Source of the DNA: Pseudomonas lurida | GTDB lineage: Bacteria; Pseudomonadota; Gammaproteobacteria; Pseudomonadales; Pseudomonadaceae | Assembly: GCF_013522705.1 (NCBI RefSeq) | Contig: NZ_JAAMRE010000038.1 | Span: 1 to 55,236, forward strand | Direction of reading: 5' to 3' | Length of the DNA stretch: 55,236 bases | The notes under the pieces: generated by a model | Told to the model about the DNA's origin: nothing | Seen by the model: only the letters and a program-made list of their open reading frames with translations | Databases searched by the model: none | Translations under genes and position numbers: made by a program | Shown here: positions 33,814-42,328 of the stretch, one piece after another | How positions within the stretch are numbered: the first letter of the stretch is position 1 | Layout: the number at the start of each line of letters is the position of its first letter

Positions 33814-34704
33814 ATGTCCACTTCCGGTTTTTCCGCGTCCCAGCACCAGGCCAGCACCTTGTATCTGCCACCCGGCCCTTGGGCCACGGTGCTTGACTGC
33901 CTGTGCGCGCACTTCCCCGCGATCAGCCGCGACCACTGGCTGGACCGCATCGCTCGCGGTCGCGTGCTGGACATCGATGGCAGCCCCATCGACCAGGGCC
34001 TGCCCTACAAGGAAGGCTTGTGCATCTACTACTTCCGCGAGGTGCCGAATGAAAAGGTCATCCCTGTGGAGGAAACCATTCTGTATGCCGACGAACACTT
34101 GGTGGTGGCCGACAAACCGCATTTCCTGCCCGTGACTCCGGCCGGTGAATACGTAGAACAAACGCTGCTGCGCCGTCTGATTCGTCGCCTGGATAACCCG
34201 TCGCTGGTGCCCCTGCACCGCATCGACCGGCACACGGCGGGGCTGGTGCTGTTTTCGGCCAACCCCCACAGCCGCGCGGCGTATCAGCAACTGTTTCCTA
34301 CGCGCAGGATCGATAAATTTTACGAAGCCATCGCGCCCGCGCTGCCGGATCTCACCTTTCCCTTGGTGCACAAAAGTCGTCTGGTAGACGGTGAACCGTT
34401 CTTTCGCATGCAGGAAGGTCCCGGTGTCAACAACACCGAAACCGCGGTGGAGGTTCGTGAAAAAAACGGCGAGCTATGGCGTTACGGCCTGTTCCCGGTC
34501 ACCGGCAAGAAGCACCAGTTGCGCGTGCACATGACCGCGCTGGGGGCGAGTATCTGCAATGACCCGTTCTACCCCGACGTACTCAAGGACGCCGTGGACG
34601 ACTACGCCAACCCGCTCAAATTGCTGGCTCAGGGCGTGCGGTTTGCCGATCCGGTCACCGGCCAGACGCGTGATTTTCGCAGCCGCATCACCCTCGATTG
34701 GTAA
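33814..34704 (+). CDS. RluA-family RNA pseudouridine synthase
   Basis: A 296-residue pseudouridine synthase. The catalytic aspartate is in LVPLHRIDRHTAGLVLFS (HRxDRxTxG), preceded by YADEHLVVADKPHFLPVTP and followed by GKKHQLRVHMTALGASICNDPFY. An N-terminal S4-like stretch (DHWLDRIARGRVLDIDGSPI) is present. The target site (23S rRNA, tRNA) cannot be deduced from the protein. The start at 33814 is favoured over 33769, which would lack family similarity. Confidence 0.9.
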   Translation: MSTSGFSASQHQASTLYLPPGPWATVLDCLCAHFPAISRDHWLDRIARGRVLDIDGSPIDQGLPYKEGLCIYYFREVPNEKVIPVEETILYADEHLVVADKPHFLPVTPAGEYVEQTLLRRLIRRLDNPSLVPLHRIDRHTAGLVLFSANPHSRAAYQQLFPTRRIDKFYEAIAPALPDLTFPLVHKSRLVDGEPFFRMQEGPGVNNTETAVEVREKNGELWRYGLFPVTGKKHQLRVHMTALGASICNDPFYPDVLKDAVDDYANPLKLLAQGVRFADPVTGQTRDFRSRITLDW

Positions 34705-34710
34705 ACGGCG

Positions 34711-34742
34711 AAAACGACAAGGCCCGCGCGAGGCGGGCCTTG
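34711..34742. terminator. Terminator after the pseudouridine synthase / lipoprotein gene pair
   Basis: AAGGCCCGC (34719-34727) pairs with GCGGGCCTT (34733-34741) around a GCGAG loop. The flanking T-tract is weak on the plus strand; an A-rich run on the left serves the minus-strand lipoprotein transcript. Confidence 0.75.
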
Positions 34743-34760
34743 TGGGCAAACGTTTAAGAC

Positions 34761-34982
34761 TTACAGGTCTTTAACGGTGCGAACCTGGTCTTTGTTGATC
34801 CGGGTGTGCTTGCCGTCCAGCTGTTCGAATTCGTAGAAGCCCGAGTCTTCATCGTATTTCGGGGTGTCGACGGCCTGGATTTCACGACCGTCATTCAGGG
34901 TGATCACGGTAGGCGAGGCGCAACCGGCGAGGGTAGCGAGGCCCAGTGCGAGCATGAAAGCGGCGATGGTCCGTTGAGTCAT
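34761..34982 (-). CDS. YgdI/YgdR-family lipoprotein
   Basis: A 73-residue lipoprotein: a signal peptide (MTQRTIAAFMLALGLATLAG) ends in the lipobox LAGC with cysteine 21, followed by an SH3-like domain (ITLNDGREIQAVDTPKYDEDSGFYEFEQLDGKHTRINKDQVRTV) typical of YgdI/YgdR. CGGAGAC lies eight bases before the ATG at 34982. Small lipoproteins of this family sit in the outer membrane or periplasm; no role is established. Confidence 0.9.
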   Translation of the reverse strand: MTQRTIAAFMLALGLATLAGCASPTVITLNDGREIQAVDTPKYDEDSGFYEFEQLDGKHTRINKDQVRTVKDL

Positions 34983-35062
34983 GGGTGTGTCTCCGAGAGA
35001 ATTCTTTGAAATTGCTGACCTTGTGACGCGTAAGGCGTCGCCAAAGTTCCTTGTACGAAAGT

Positions 35063-35665
35063 TCATTCTGACACGTCAGACTTCTGGTGCAACAGTTCGG
35101 GTGTGTTCAAGTTGGCCAGGCGTGGATCATTGGCCGGGCATTCCAGGCCCACGCCGCCCAGCTGCAGCAGAATTTTGCGCGGGCTGCGCTCGCCGGCCTG
35201 CCAGGCCTGTTCTACCGCGTTCTTGAGGTGAGTCGGGATGATGCAGATCAACGGCTCCCAGAATTCCCCATGGCGCACCATCACCGGCGACTGCGGGGTG
35301 CGTCGTGCCGTGTCACGCAGATCGGTCAGCAGGCGCGCGTCGAGGTGCGGCACATCGCAGGGCAACACCAGCAGGTGCCCGTGGCGCGCAGCGGCGAGCC
35401 CGGCGCGGATACCGGCGAGCGGGCCGGGGAAGTCCGCGCTGTCGTCGTTCACCAGTCGATCGGCATAGGCCGCATAACGGTCCTGGTTGCGATTGCAGGA
35501 GATGATCAAGTCATCGGTCAGCTCGCGCACCAGCCCGTGCACCTGCGCGATCAGCGGCAGGCCGCGCCAAGTCAGCAGGCCTTTGTCCTGGCCGCCCATG
35601 CGCTGGCCGCGGCCACCGGCCAACAACAGAATCGAACAGGGCAATGGGCAGCAATCAAGGGACAT
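35063..35665 (-). CDS. mobA: Molybdenum cofactor guanylyltransferase MobA
   Basis: A 200-residue nucleotidyltransferase that joins GMP to molybdopterin to form the MGD cofactor of DMSO-reductase-type enzymes. The GTP-binding LLLAGGRGQRMGGQDKGLL, the NDDSADFPGPLAGIRAGLAAA loop and LPCDVPHLDARL are all present. The start at 35665 (MSLDCCPLPCSILLLAGG) is chosen because longer readings run back into the moaB leader. It is divergent from moaB-moeA, so the locus gathers three molybdenum cofactor genes. Confidence 0.94.
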   Translation of the reverse strand: MSLDCCPLPCSILLLAGGRGQRMGGQDKGLLTWRGLPLIAQVHGLVRELTDDLIISCNRNQDRYAAYADRLVNDDSADFPGPLAGIRAGLAAARHGHLLVLPCDVPHLDARLLTDLRDTARRTPQSPVMVRHGEFWEPLICIIPTHLKNAVEQAWQAGERSPRKILLQLGGVGLECPANDPRLANLNTPELLHQKSDVSE

Positions 35666-35741
35666 GGTGGTTCCACAGCGGCAGGCAAAGGAGGGCCTGT
35701 GATATAACACTGGGCTGTTTCTTCGACAACCGGACCGTGCC

Positions 35742-36281
35742 ATGAAAGCCAAGGTTGATGCGCCTTTTGTACCCCTGAATATCGCTGTATTGACCGTCAG
35801 CGACACCCGCACCCTGGACACCGATACCTCGGGCCAGGTCTTCGTCGACCGCCTGACCGCCGCCGGCCATCGCCTGGCCGAGCGTGTGCTGCTCAAGGAC
35901 GACCTTTACAAGATCCGCGCCCAGGTTGCCCACTGGATCGCCGAAGACGTGGTGCAAGTGGTGTTGATCACCGGCGGCACCGGCTTTACCGGCCGCGACA
36001 GCACGCCAGAAGCGGTGAGCTGCCTGCTGGACAAGCAGGTCGACGGGTTCGGTGAACTGTTCCGCCAGATATCCGTGGCCGATATCGGTACTTCTACCGT
36101 GCAGTCCCGCGCCCTGGCTGGCCTGGCCAACGGCACCCTGGTGTGCTGCCTGCCGGGCTCCACCAACGCGGTGCGCACCGGGTGGGACGGCATCCTCGGC
36201 GAGCAGTTGGACAACCGTCATCGCCCGTGCAATTTCGTTGCGCATCTCAAGCAGGCTGAACCTTGTGAATCCCGTGGGTAA
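35742..36281 (+). CDS. moaB: Molybdenum cofactor biosynthesis protein MoaB
   Basis: A 179-residue protein of the MoaB/MogA fold that adenylates molybdopterin before metal insertion. Typical signatures are LTVSDTRTLDTDTSGQ, LITGGTGFTGRDSTPEA, and the ending with CLPGSTNAVRTGWDGIL. It starts 76 bases from the divergent mobA gene and overlaps moeA by 17 bases, so it leads a two-gene operon. Confidence 0.94.
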   Translation: MKAKVDAPFVPLNIAVLTVSDTRTLDTDTSGQVFVDRLTAAGHRLAERVLLKDDLYKIRAQVAHWIAEDVVQVVLITGGTGFTGRDSTPEAVSCLLDKQVDGFGELFRQISVADIGTSTVQSRALAGLANGTLVCCLPGSTNAVRTGWDGILGEQLDNRHRPCNFVAHLKQAEPCESRG

Positions 36282-37491
36282 GCCCGGCAAGACCGGCGCC
36301 CTGATGCCGGTAGAGCAGGCCCTGCAACAGTTGCTGGACATGGCCGACGCCACGCCGATCCGCGCGCAGGAGACGTTGCCCCTGGGCGAATGCGACGCCC
36401 GCGTGCTCGCGCAGCCGCTGATCTCCACCCTCGACCTGCCGCCCTGGCCCAACAGTGCCATGGACGGCTATGCCGTGCGCCTGTCGGACTGGACCGGCGA
36501 GCCGCTGGTGGTGAGCCAGCGCATCTTCGCCGGTCAGGCGCCGCAGCCGCTGGCGGCCGGCACCTGCGCGCGGATTTTCACCGGTGCGCCAGTGCCGGCC
36601 GGCGCCGACTGTGTGGAGATGCAGGAAAATGCGTTGGTGCACGCCGATGAGCGCGTGAGTTTCAGCGAGCCCTTGCACCTGGGCCAGAACATCCGTCCTC
36701 AAGGCCAGGAAACCACGGTCGGCGAAACCGTGCTCGACGCGGGTACGCGCCTGGGCCCGATCGAGCTGGGCCTGGCCGCGTCCCTGGGCTGCGACCGTCT
36801 GGCCGTGGTGCGGCGTCCACGGGTGGCGGTGCTGTCCACCGGCGACGAGCTGATCGAGCCGGGCCTGCCCCTGGGACCGGGGCAGATCTACAACAGCAAC
36901 CGCCGCGTGCTCTGCAGTTGGCTGGCGCGGATGGGCTGTGAAGTGATCGATGCCGGGATTCTTCCCGACGATCTGGAGCAGACCCGAGGACGCCTCGCCG
37001 GGCTGGGCAGCGTAGACCTGATCCTGTCTACCGGCGGCGTGTCGGTGGGGGAGGCTGACTTCCTGGGCATCGCCCTGCGTGAAGAGGGCGAACTGGCGCT
37101 GTGGAAGCTGGCGATCAAGCCAGGCAAGCCGCTGACGTTCGGGCATTTTCGCGGCGTTCCGGTGATCGGGTTGCCAGGCAATCCAGCCTCGACCCTGGTG
37201 ACGTTTGCACTCCTGGCGCGGCCGTACATCCTGCGGCGTCAAGGCGTGGTCGACGTGGAGCCGTTGCGCGTCGAAGTGCCGGTGGGTTTCGAATGGCCCA
37301 AGCCGGGCAACCGCCGCGAGTACCTGCGCGGGCGCATTGAGCAGGGCCGCGCGGTCATCTATCGCAACCAGAGTTCCGGTGTGCTGCGCAGCGCGGCGTG
37401 GGCCGAGGGATTTGTGGAGGTGCTGGAAGAGACCACATTGGCGAGGGGGGATCGAGTCAATTTCATTCCCTTGAGTGAGGTACTGGGCTGA
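36265..37491 (+). CDS. moeA: Molybdopterin molybdenumtransferase MoeA
   Basis: A 408-residue MoeA that inserts molybdate into adenylated molybdopterin. Landmarks are PPWPNSAMDGYAVR, RIFTGAPVPAGADCVEMQE, VLSTGDELIEPGLPLGPGQIYNSN, LILSTGGVSVGEADF, KPGKPLTFG and GLPGNPASTLVTF, covering all four domains. A GTG start at 36265 inside the end of moaB is used, giving a conserved MNPVGKPGKTGALMPVEQAL opening; longer readings enter moaB. The next gene is unrelated and lies 103 bases away. Confidence 0.93.
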   Translation: MNPVGKPGKTGALMPVEQALQQLLDMADATPIRAQETLPLGECDARVLAQPLISTLDLPPWPNSAMDGYAVRLSDWTGEPLVVSQRIFAGQAPQPLAAGTCARIFTGAPVPAGADCVEMQENALVHADERVSFSEPLHLGQNIRPQGQETTVGETVLDAGTRLGPIELGLAASLGCDRLAVVRRPRVAVLSTGDELIEPGLPLGPGQIYNSNRRVLCSWLARMGCEVIDAGILPDDLEQTRGRLAGLGSVDLILSTGGVSVGEADFLGIALREEGELALWKLAIKPGKPLTFGHFRGVPVIGLPGNPASTLVTFALLARPYILRRQGVVDVEPLRVEVPVGFEWPKPGNRREYLRGRIEQGRAVIYRNQSSGVLRSAAWAEGFVEVLEETTLARGDRVNFIPLSEVLG

Positions 37492-37594
37492 CCCGCCGCC
37501 CACCGGCTCCGGGTGTACAAAGAGGAAAAGTCCTATCAGCTAATCCGAGCACGCACGTTACTTTTCCAGGCTCTGATTAACTGGAGGACTGAAT

Positions 37595-38851
37595 ATGCTC
37601 GTTCAACCTGGGACACCCGCTAATCCATCGTCGGCGCCTGTGCCGCTGGGCCTTGGTTCATCCTCTGCCTTGCCGATTGATGCAAGCAATGCGCGTGGGC
37701 TCTTGAGCGAGCTGACTCGTAGGCCGCTGTCCGAGAACACTTTCTCTGAGCGGCTTGCGTGTATGCGTGCTGATCCGACTATTACTACCTGGCAGGCACT
37801 GACCCGTGACCCCGAGGGGCTGCAACAACTTCAGGACAATGAGCACAAAGCCTGGTCAAATCCGGCGGCAGTCGACAAAAGCCTGCCGACGCTGGCGCAA
37901 GCGTTGAGCAAAAAGGGCGTCTGGCTGCCCGAGGTGGAAAACCTCAATGCCAACATTCTGAAAAACCTGACGACCCAGGTTGCAGAAAAATACCTGGCGC
38001 AGTTCCAGTCCATCCTTCAGGACCCGGCGCCTGCGAAGGCGCAAGATGTATCAATCGTGCGCGGCGCGCCCTCAGCGGGCAAAACCACCTTTCTCAAAGA
38101 CCAGTTCACGCTCAACACCGATGCGGTTAAAAACATGATTCAGGACCGCATGCCGGGCACAGGAATGATGCAAGTGCATGATCAAGCCGTGGCGTTGGTT
38201 CAACAGTTTTCCGCGCCCATGGAAAAGCGCCTTGCACAGCCTCTGACGCGGGATGCGTTGTATTTGTGGCCAAATGACGTCCAGCAAAAAATCACCGGCG
38301 TGACGAAAGTATCGACTGGGCCCACACTGAATTTTCACGATATACAGGTCGACCTCACCACGTTGTGCTGCCGGATTCTCAAGCGCGGTACCGATGAGGC
38401 GGTAATGAACTTCGATGTGTTGAGTCAGTTTTTCAGCGCGGGGCTGGAGCACCGGAACCAGACTCTGGAATTGGTCAAAGACAGTAAGGCGCTGCTCAAG
38501 GAGTATTCGCTGTCGGCGTGGGACGGTACGAAAAATGTGCTCGTCGCGCAGTTAGAACCCAATAGCAAAGCGATAGTGGTCAAGGATCAGGCGATATTCG
38601 ACAGCCTCACCGCTCGGGATAAAGACGCGATTAAGGCGGAGATAGACCGCGTCCGCGATACCGTTATCGACACGCATTTCATTGATACCTTTACAGCACC
38701 GCTTGCCGACGAGCCTGCAAACGCGTTTCGCTCGGTGCTCAGTGCCTATATGGGGATGACGTTCAAACAAGCTTTGGAGCAGCATACCCAACGCAAGCCG
38801 GTTGTCACATCAATCGCATCGAGAGTGCTGGCGGGTGTCGTCCCCAACTGA
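37595..38851 (+). CDS. Orphan P-loop protein, zeta-toxin-like kinase fold suspected
   Basis: A 418-residue protein I cannot assign to a named family. It has a low-complexity N-terminus (Ser/Pro/Leu-rich, residues 1-30) without a signal peptide, then a helical region. A Walker A motif reads VRGAPSAGKTTFLKDQF (155-171), followed by LNTDAVKNMIQDRMPG (173-188), an order like that of zeta toxins and related effector kinases (P-loop, then Asp, then DRMPG). The C-terminal 130 residues are hydrophilic. GGAGG lies before the ATG. Its DNA looks more AT-rich and its codon choice differs from moeA and fliK beside it, suggesting acquisition. No antitoxin-like gene is next to it. Function is unproved. Confidence 0.7.
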   Translation: MLVQPGTPANPSSAPVPLGLGSSSALPIDASNARGLLSELTRRPLSENTFSERLACMRADPTITTWQALTRDPEGLQQLQDNEHKAWSNPAAVDKSLPTLAQALSKKGVWLPEVENLNANILKNLTTQVAEKYLAQFQSILQDPAPAKAQDVSIVRGAPSAGKTTFLKDQFTLNTDAVKNMIQDRMPGTGMMQVHDQAVALVQQFSAPMEKRLAQPLTRDALYLWPNDVQQKITGVTKVSTGPTLNFHDIQVDLTTLCCRILKRGTDEAVMNFDVLSQFFSAGLEHRNQTLELVKDSKALLKEYSLSAWDGTKNVLVAQLEPNSKAIVVKDQAIFDSLTARDKDAIKAEIDRVRDTVIDTHFIDTFTAPLADEPANAFRSVLSAYMGMTFKQALEQHTQRKPVVTSIASRVLAGVVPN

Positions 38852-38852
38852 G

Positions 38853-39182
38853 TCAATAGTCGTCGCCACGCTCGGTCACATCCCGCTCCACCGGCCCCGC
38901 ATGCGGGTCAAATCCCGCCGGGTACTTGCCTTTCAATGTCCAGGCAAACGCAATGATCTCGGCAATCGTGCGGTACAACTCCTCGGGGATGCTGTCGCCC
39001 AGTTCCATGCGCGCCAGCAGTTTTACCAGCTCGGCGTTTTCATAGATCGGCACTTCGTTTTCCCGCGCCAGCTTGAGGATGGCTTCGGCCAGCGCATCGT
39101 CGCCTTTGGCGGTGAGCGTTGGCGCCTGCTGGCCATCGTACTTGAGGGCAATCGCCTGGCGTGATGATTCGGTGTTTTTCAT
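38853..39182 (-). CDS. FlhB C-terminal-domain protein (EscU/YscU/HrcU switch family stub)
   Basis: A 109-residue stand-alone version of the cytoplasmic tail of FlhB (often called FlhX or FhlB). It aligns with the region after the autocleavage site: QAIALKYDGQQAPTLTAKGDDALAEAILKLARENEVPIYENAELVKLLARMELGDSIPEELYRTIAEIIAFAW. The NPTH cleavage tetrapeptide is absent (SSRQ stands before AIALKYD), so it cannot self-cleave. It probably takes part in export specificity switching. It overlaps fliK by four bases. Confidence 0.88.
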   Translation of the reverse strand: MKNTESSRQAIALKYDGQQAPTLTAKGDDALAEAILKLARENEVPIYENAELVKLLARMELGDSIPEELYRTIAEIIAFAWTLKGKYPAGFDPHAGPVERDVTERGDDY

Positions 39183-40765
39183 GCGGTTTCATCCACCCAG
39201 CGTTGCTCCAGTCCGGTTTTCGGCCCCCGGGGTGGCGTGCCCAGGTGGCAATCGAGGTCGCCGACGTTAAGACCCGAGCTCACCAGACGCTCGCGCAAAC
39301 TGCCCAAATGGCTTTCGATCAAACTCGCCGTGAATGGCCGTGTCGCCCAGAGCTGGCTGGACAGCTTGCCCTGGGTCAGTTGCGCCTGTACCTGCAACGG
39401 TCCCAGTGGTTCCATATCGAAGGCCAGCTCGACGCGCCAGAGCATCTGCTTGGCATCTTTAGTCGTCTTGCGTTCCTGTTGGTCCTTGTCCGGCGCCGGT
39501 TCCTCGCGCTGGAACTTGACCTGCAACGGCACGATGTCCTGCAGAGTGCGCATGGGGATCTCCAACTGCCAGGTGGTTTGCAGGCGGCCATCGGCGGTGG
39601 TGCCGGTTTGCTCCAGGCTCGACAGCTGATGGCTCTGCAAGCGGGAAATGGCCCCTGCGGCCAGGCGCAGCAGGTTTTCCAGATCGCCTTCGCCTTCCAG
39701 TTTGCCCATCAGGCGCTCGGGCAGCGGGAAGCTCACCGGCGCCTGCCGTGCGCTGAGCTGACCCAGCGTGTTCAGCGGGCTGCGCACAAAGTTCGGCAGC
39801 ACCTGGGCCAGGGTGTTGGCTGCCAGGATGGCATTCAGGTTGGTGCTGGCGGGCAGGGCGGGGACCAGGTCGGCGACCAACCGCAGCAGCGCACCTTTCA
39901 TATCCAGAGGCGGTACCTGCGGGTTCTGCCCGGCCAGCAGCTTGGCCTCCAGGAAGGCGCCGCTGTTCTGAATCACCTGGGCAAGCACCTTGGGATTGCT
40001 CACCTGCGCCAGGTCCGGCAGGGCGGCCAACAGGCGGTCGGCGGCGGCGCGCAGGTCGGCGGAGGTGCTGTCGCCGCGCGGCAGGCTCTGCAATGCCGTG
40101 AACAGCACATCCAACGAGCCTTGGCGATTTTGCTGGACCGACAGCTGCTGCGTGACGGCCAGTTGATCCTTGAACTCGCTCAAGGGCACGAAGTTAAGGG
40201 TTTGCGCGTTCTGCACCACCGCGCTGAGCAGACTGCCCACTCGCAATGGTTGAGGACTTTCCACCGTCAGCGTCGCACCGGCCATGGCGCTGCTGAGCAC
40301 CGTGACCAGCGAGCGGTAGATCGCCGGCTGCGTGGTGCCCTGCGGCAGCACCTGGGTGGTCAGTACTTTGGCCTGCAGCAGGGTGCCTTCGGGAATTTTG
40401 CTGGTATCGATGCGCGTCAGCGCCGCAACGTTGGCGCTCAACGCTTGCTGCAGACTCAAGGCCAGGTTGCCGGCAGAGGTCTGGCTGACCGCCACATTGC
40501 TGCCCAGCGGCAACGGTTGCGGACTGCTGGCCTGCACCAGGGTCTGGCGGCCGCCGTCGAGGGTCAGCTTGAGCAGCAATTGAAAAGCCTCGCCGCCTTG
40601 CTTGAGGGCGATCACCTCGGCGTTCGCGGTCTTGCCCGGATCGATCAAGCCGATCTGCGGCTCCAGCAGTTTCAGCAATGCCCCGGCGGCCGGCGGCGAT
40701 GCCGGGCCGGTCGCCGTGGCAGGAGGTAGCGTAGGAAGGTTGATCTCGCCGGTCATTGCACGCAT
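39179..40765 (-). CDS. fliK: Flagellar hook-length control protein FliK
   Basis: A 528-residue FliK-type protein, hydrophilic and rich in Ala, Leu, Gln and Ser, with a long variable ruler region (residues 60-350). The conserved C-terminal domain covers LQDIVPLQVKFQREEP, RVELAFDMEPLGPLQVQAQLTQGKLSSQLWATRPFTASLIESHLGSLRERLVSSGLNVGDLDCHLG. It measures hook length and signals FlhB. Start codons at 40765 and 40756 are equally plausible (MRAMTGEINLP). It forms an operon with the flhB stub and is divergent from ccmA. Confidence 0.88.
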   Translation of the reverse strand: MRAMTGEINLPTLPPATATGPASPPAAGALLKLLEPQIGLIDPGKTANAEVIALKQGGEAFQLLLKLTLDGGRQTLVQASSPQPLPLGSNVAVSQTSAGNLALSLQQALSANVAALTRIDTSKIPEGTLLQAKVLTTQVLPQGTTQPAIYRSLVTVLSSAMAGATLTVESPQPLRVGSLLSAVVQNAQTLNFVPLSEFKDQLAVTQQLSVQQNRQGSLDVLFTALQSLPRGDSTSADLRAAADRLLAALPDLAQVSNPKVLAQVIQNSGAFLEAKLLAGQNPQVPPLDMKGALLRLVADLVPALPASTNLNAILAANTLAQVLPNFVRSPLNTLGQLSARQAPVSFPLPERLMGKLEGEGDLENLLRLAAGAISRLQSHQLSSLEQTGTTADGRLQTTWQLEIPMRTLQDIVPLQVKFQREEPAPDKDQQERKTTKDAKQMLWRVELAFDMEPLGPLQVQAQLTQGKLSSQLWATRPFTASLIESHLGSLRERLVSSGLNVGDLDCHLGTPPRGPKTGLEQRWVDETA

Positions 40766-40805
40766 CGTCTCTAAGGGTAATTGCCCTCTTTAGCCTAGGG
40801 CATCG

Positions 40806-40957
40806 CATGTATAATGCCGCCCGTCTTCAAAGAGAGCGGTAAAAACCTCACAACTATTTGATCCAGCTCTCTAAAATCGGTCGCCAAAGCCGCTATTGTG
40901 CATTCCTCTTTAACGGCCGCAGCACCGCCGACTTGAACCGTAAAGGCCCGCGATCTC
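40806..40957 (+). promoter_or_regulatory. Candidate ccm operon promoter and leader
   Basis: A TATAAT hexamer lies at about 40810-40815, roughly 145 bases before ccmA; a convincing -35 is not visible. The gap holds no gene. No Anr/FNR box (TTGAT-N4-ATCAA) was found. Confidence 0.4.
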
Positions 40958-41593
40958 TTGACCAGCCCTCTTCTTGAAACCGTAGCGCTTGCCTGTGAGC
41001 GCGACCTGCGCCTGCTGTTCGAACGCCTCGAGCTGCGGCTGGCGGCCGGCGATATGGTGCAGGTCAGTGGCCCCAACGGCAGCGGGAAGACCAGCCTGCT
41101 GCGCCTGCTGGCCGGGTTGATGCAACCCACGGCCGGTGAAGTGCGCCTCAACGGCAAGCCTCTTAATGCGCAGCGCGGCGAATTGGCGCGCAATCTGATC
41201 TGGATCGGCCATGCCGCCGGTATCAAAGATGTGCTCACCCCTGAAGAAAACCTCAGTTGGCTCAGCGCGCTGCATCACCCCGCGTCCCGCGAGGCCATCT
41301 GGCAAGCGTTGGCCGCCGTCGGCCTCAAGGGTTTCGAAGACGTGCCATGTCACACCTTGTCCGCCGGCCAGCAGCGCCGTGTCGCGTTGGCGCGCCTGTT
41401 TTTGCCGGGCCCGCCGCTGTGGATTCTCGATGAGCCCTTCACTGCCCTGGATAAACAAGGCGTGGCCCAGTTGGAAGAACACCTTGCCCGGCATTGCGAG
41501 CAGGGCGGCCTGGTGCTGCTGACCACGCACCACAGCTTGACGCGGGTGCCTGCCGGTTACCGCGAGCTGGACCTCGGGCGGTGGTCGCTATGA
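40958..41593 (+). CDS. ccmA: Heme exporter ATPase CcmA
   Basis: A 211-residue ABC ATPase that works with CcmB and CcmC in loading heme onto CcmE. Motifs are SGPNGSGKTSLLR (Walker A), LSAGQQRRVALARLF (signature), LWILDEPFTALD (Walker B) and the switch histidine in LLTTHHSL. A TTG start at 40958 fits the family's opening length, with AAAGG upstream. It overlaps ccmB by ATGA and is first in a nine-gene maturation operon plus a lipoprotein. Confidence 0.94.
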   Translation: MTSPLLETVALACERDLRLLFERLELRLAAGDMVQVSGPNGSGKTSLLRLLAGLMQPTAGEVRLNGKPLNAQRGELARNLIWIGHAAGIKDVLTPEENLSWLSALHHPASREAIWQALAAVGLKGFEDVPCHTLSAGQQRRVALARLFLPGPPLWILDEPFTALDKQGVAQLEEHLARHCEQGGLVLLTTHHSLTRVPAGYRELDLGRWSL

Positions 41594-42258
41594 GCGTGTT
41601 CGCCCTGCTGGTCGCGCGCGAAGCGCGTCTGTTATGCCGTCGCCCGGCCGAACTGGCCAACCCGCTGGTGTTCTTTGCCATCGTCATTGCGTTGTTCCCG
41701 CTGGCGGTCGGTCCGGAGACTAAACTGTTGCAAACCTTGTCTCCGGGACTGGTGTGGGTAGCGGCGCTGTTGTCCGTCCTGCTCTCGCTGGACGGGCTGT
41801 TTCGCAGTGATTTCGAAGACGGCTCGCTGGAGCAGTGGGTCCTTTCGTCGCACCCGTTGCCACTTCTGGTGCTGGCCAAGGTACTGGCACACTGGGCTTT
41901 TTCCGGCTTGGCGCTAGTCTTGCTCTCGCCGCTGCTGGCGATGATGCTGGGCTTGCCCGTCGAATGCCTGCCGATCCTGCTGCTGAGCCTGTTGCTCGGT
42001 ACACCGGTCCTCAGCCTGCTGGGGGCGGTGGGCGCGGCGCTGACGGTGGGGTTGAAGCGCGGCGGGCTGTTACTGGCGCTGCTGATTCTGCCCTTGTACA
42101 TCCCGGTATTGATCCTCGGCAGCGGCGCCTTGCAAGCCGCGCTGATGGGCATGCCGGCGACCGGTTACCTGCTGTGGCTTGGCAGCCTGACCGCCCTGGC
42201 GGTAACCCTGACACCTTTTGCGATAGCCGCCGGCCTGAAGATCAGCGTCGGTGAATAA
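41590..42258 (+). CDS. ccmB: Heme exporter membrane subunit CcmB
   Basis: A 222-residue membrane protein with six hydrophobic segments and the CcmB marks LVAREARLLCRRPAELANPLVFF and FRSDFEDGSLEQWVLS. It is the ABC membrane partner of CcmA in releasing holo-CcmE. ATGA coupling to ccmA; ccmC follows after 70 bases. Confidence 0.94.
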   Translation: MSVFALLVAREARLLCRRPAELANPLVFFAIVIALFPLAVGPETKLLQTLSPGLVWVAALLSVLLSLDGLFRSDFEDGSLEQWVLSSHPLPLLVLAKVLAHWAFSGLALVLLSPLLAMMLGLPVECLPILLLSLLLGTPVLSLLGAVGAALTVGLKRGGLLLALLILPLYIPVLILGSGALQAALMGMPATGYLLWLGSLTALAVTLTPFAIAAGLKISVGE

Positions 42259-42328
42259 TGAGGTCTGGCTCAGCCAGTAAAGACCCTACGCTTCTTGCAA
42301 CGACAAGAAGCAACCGTGAGAAACAGCA

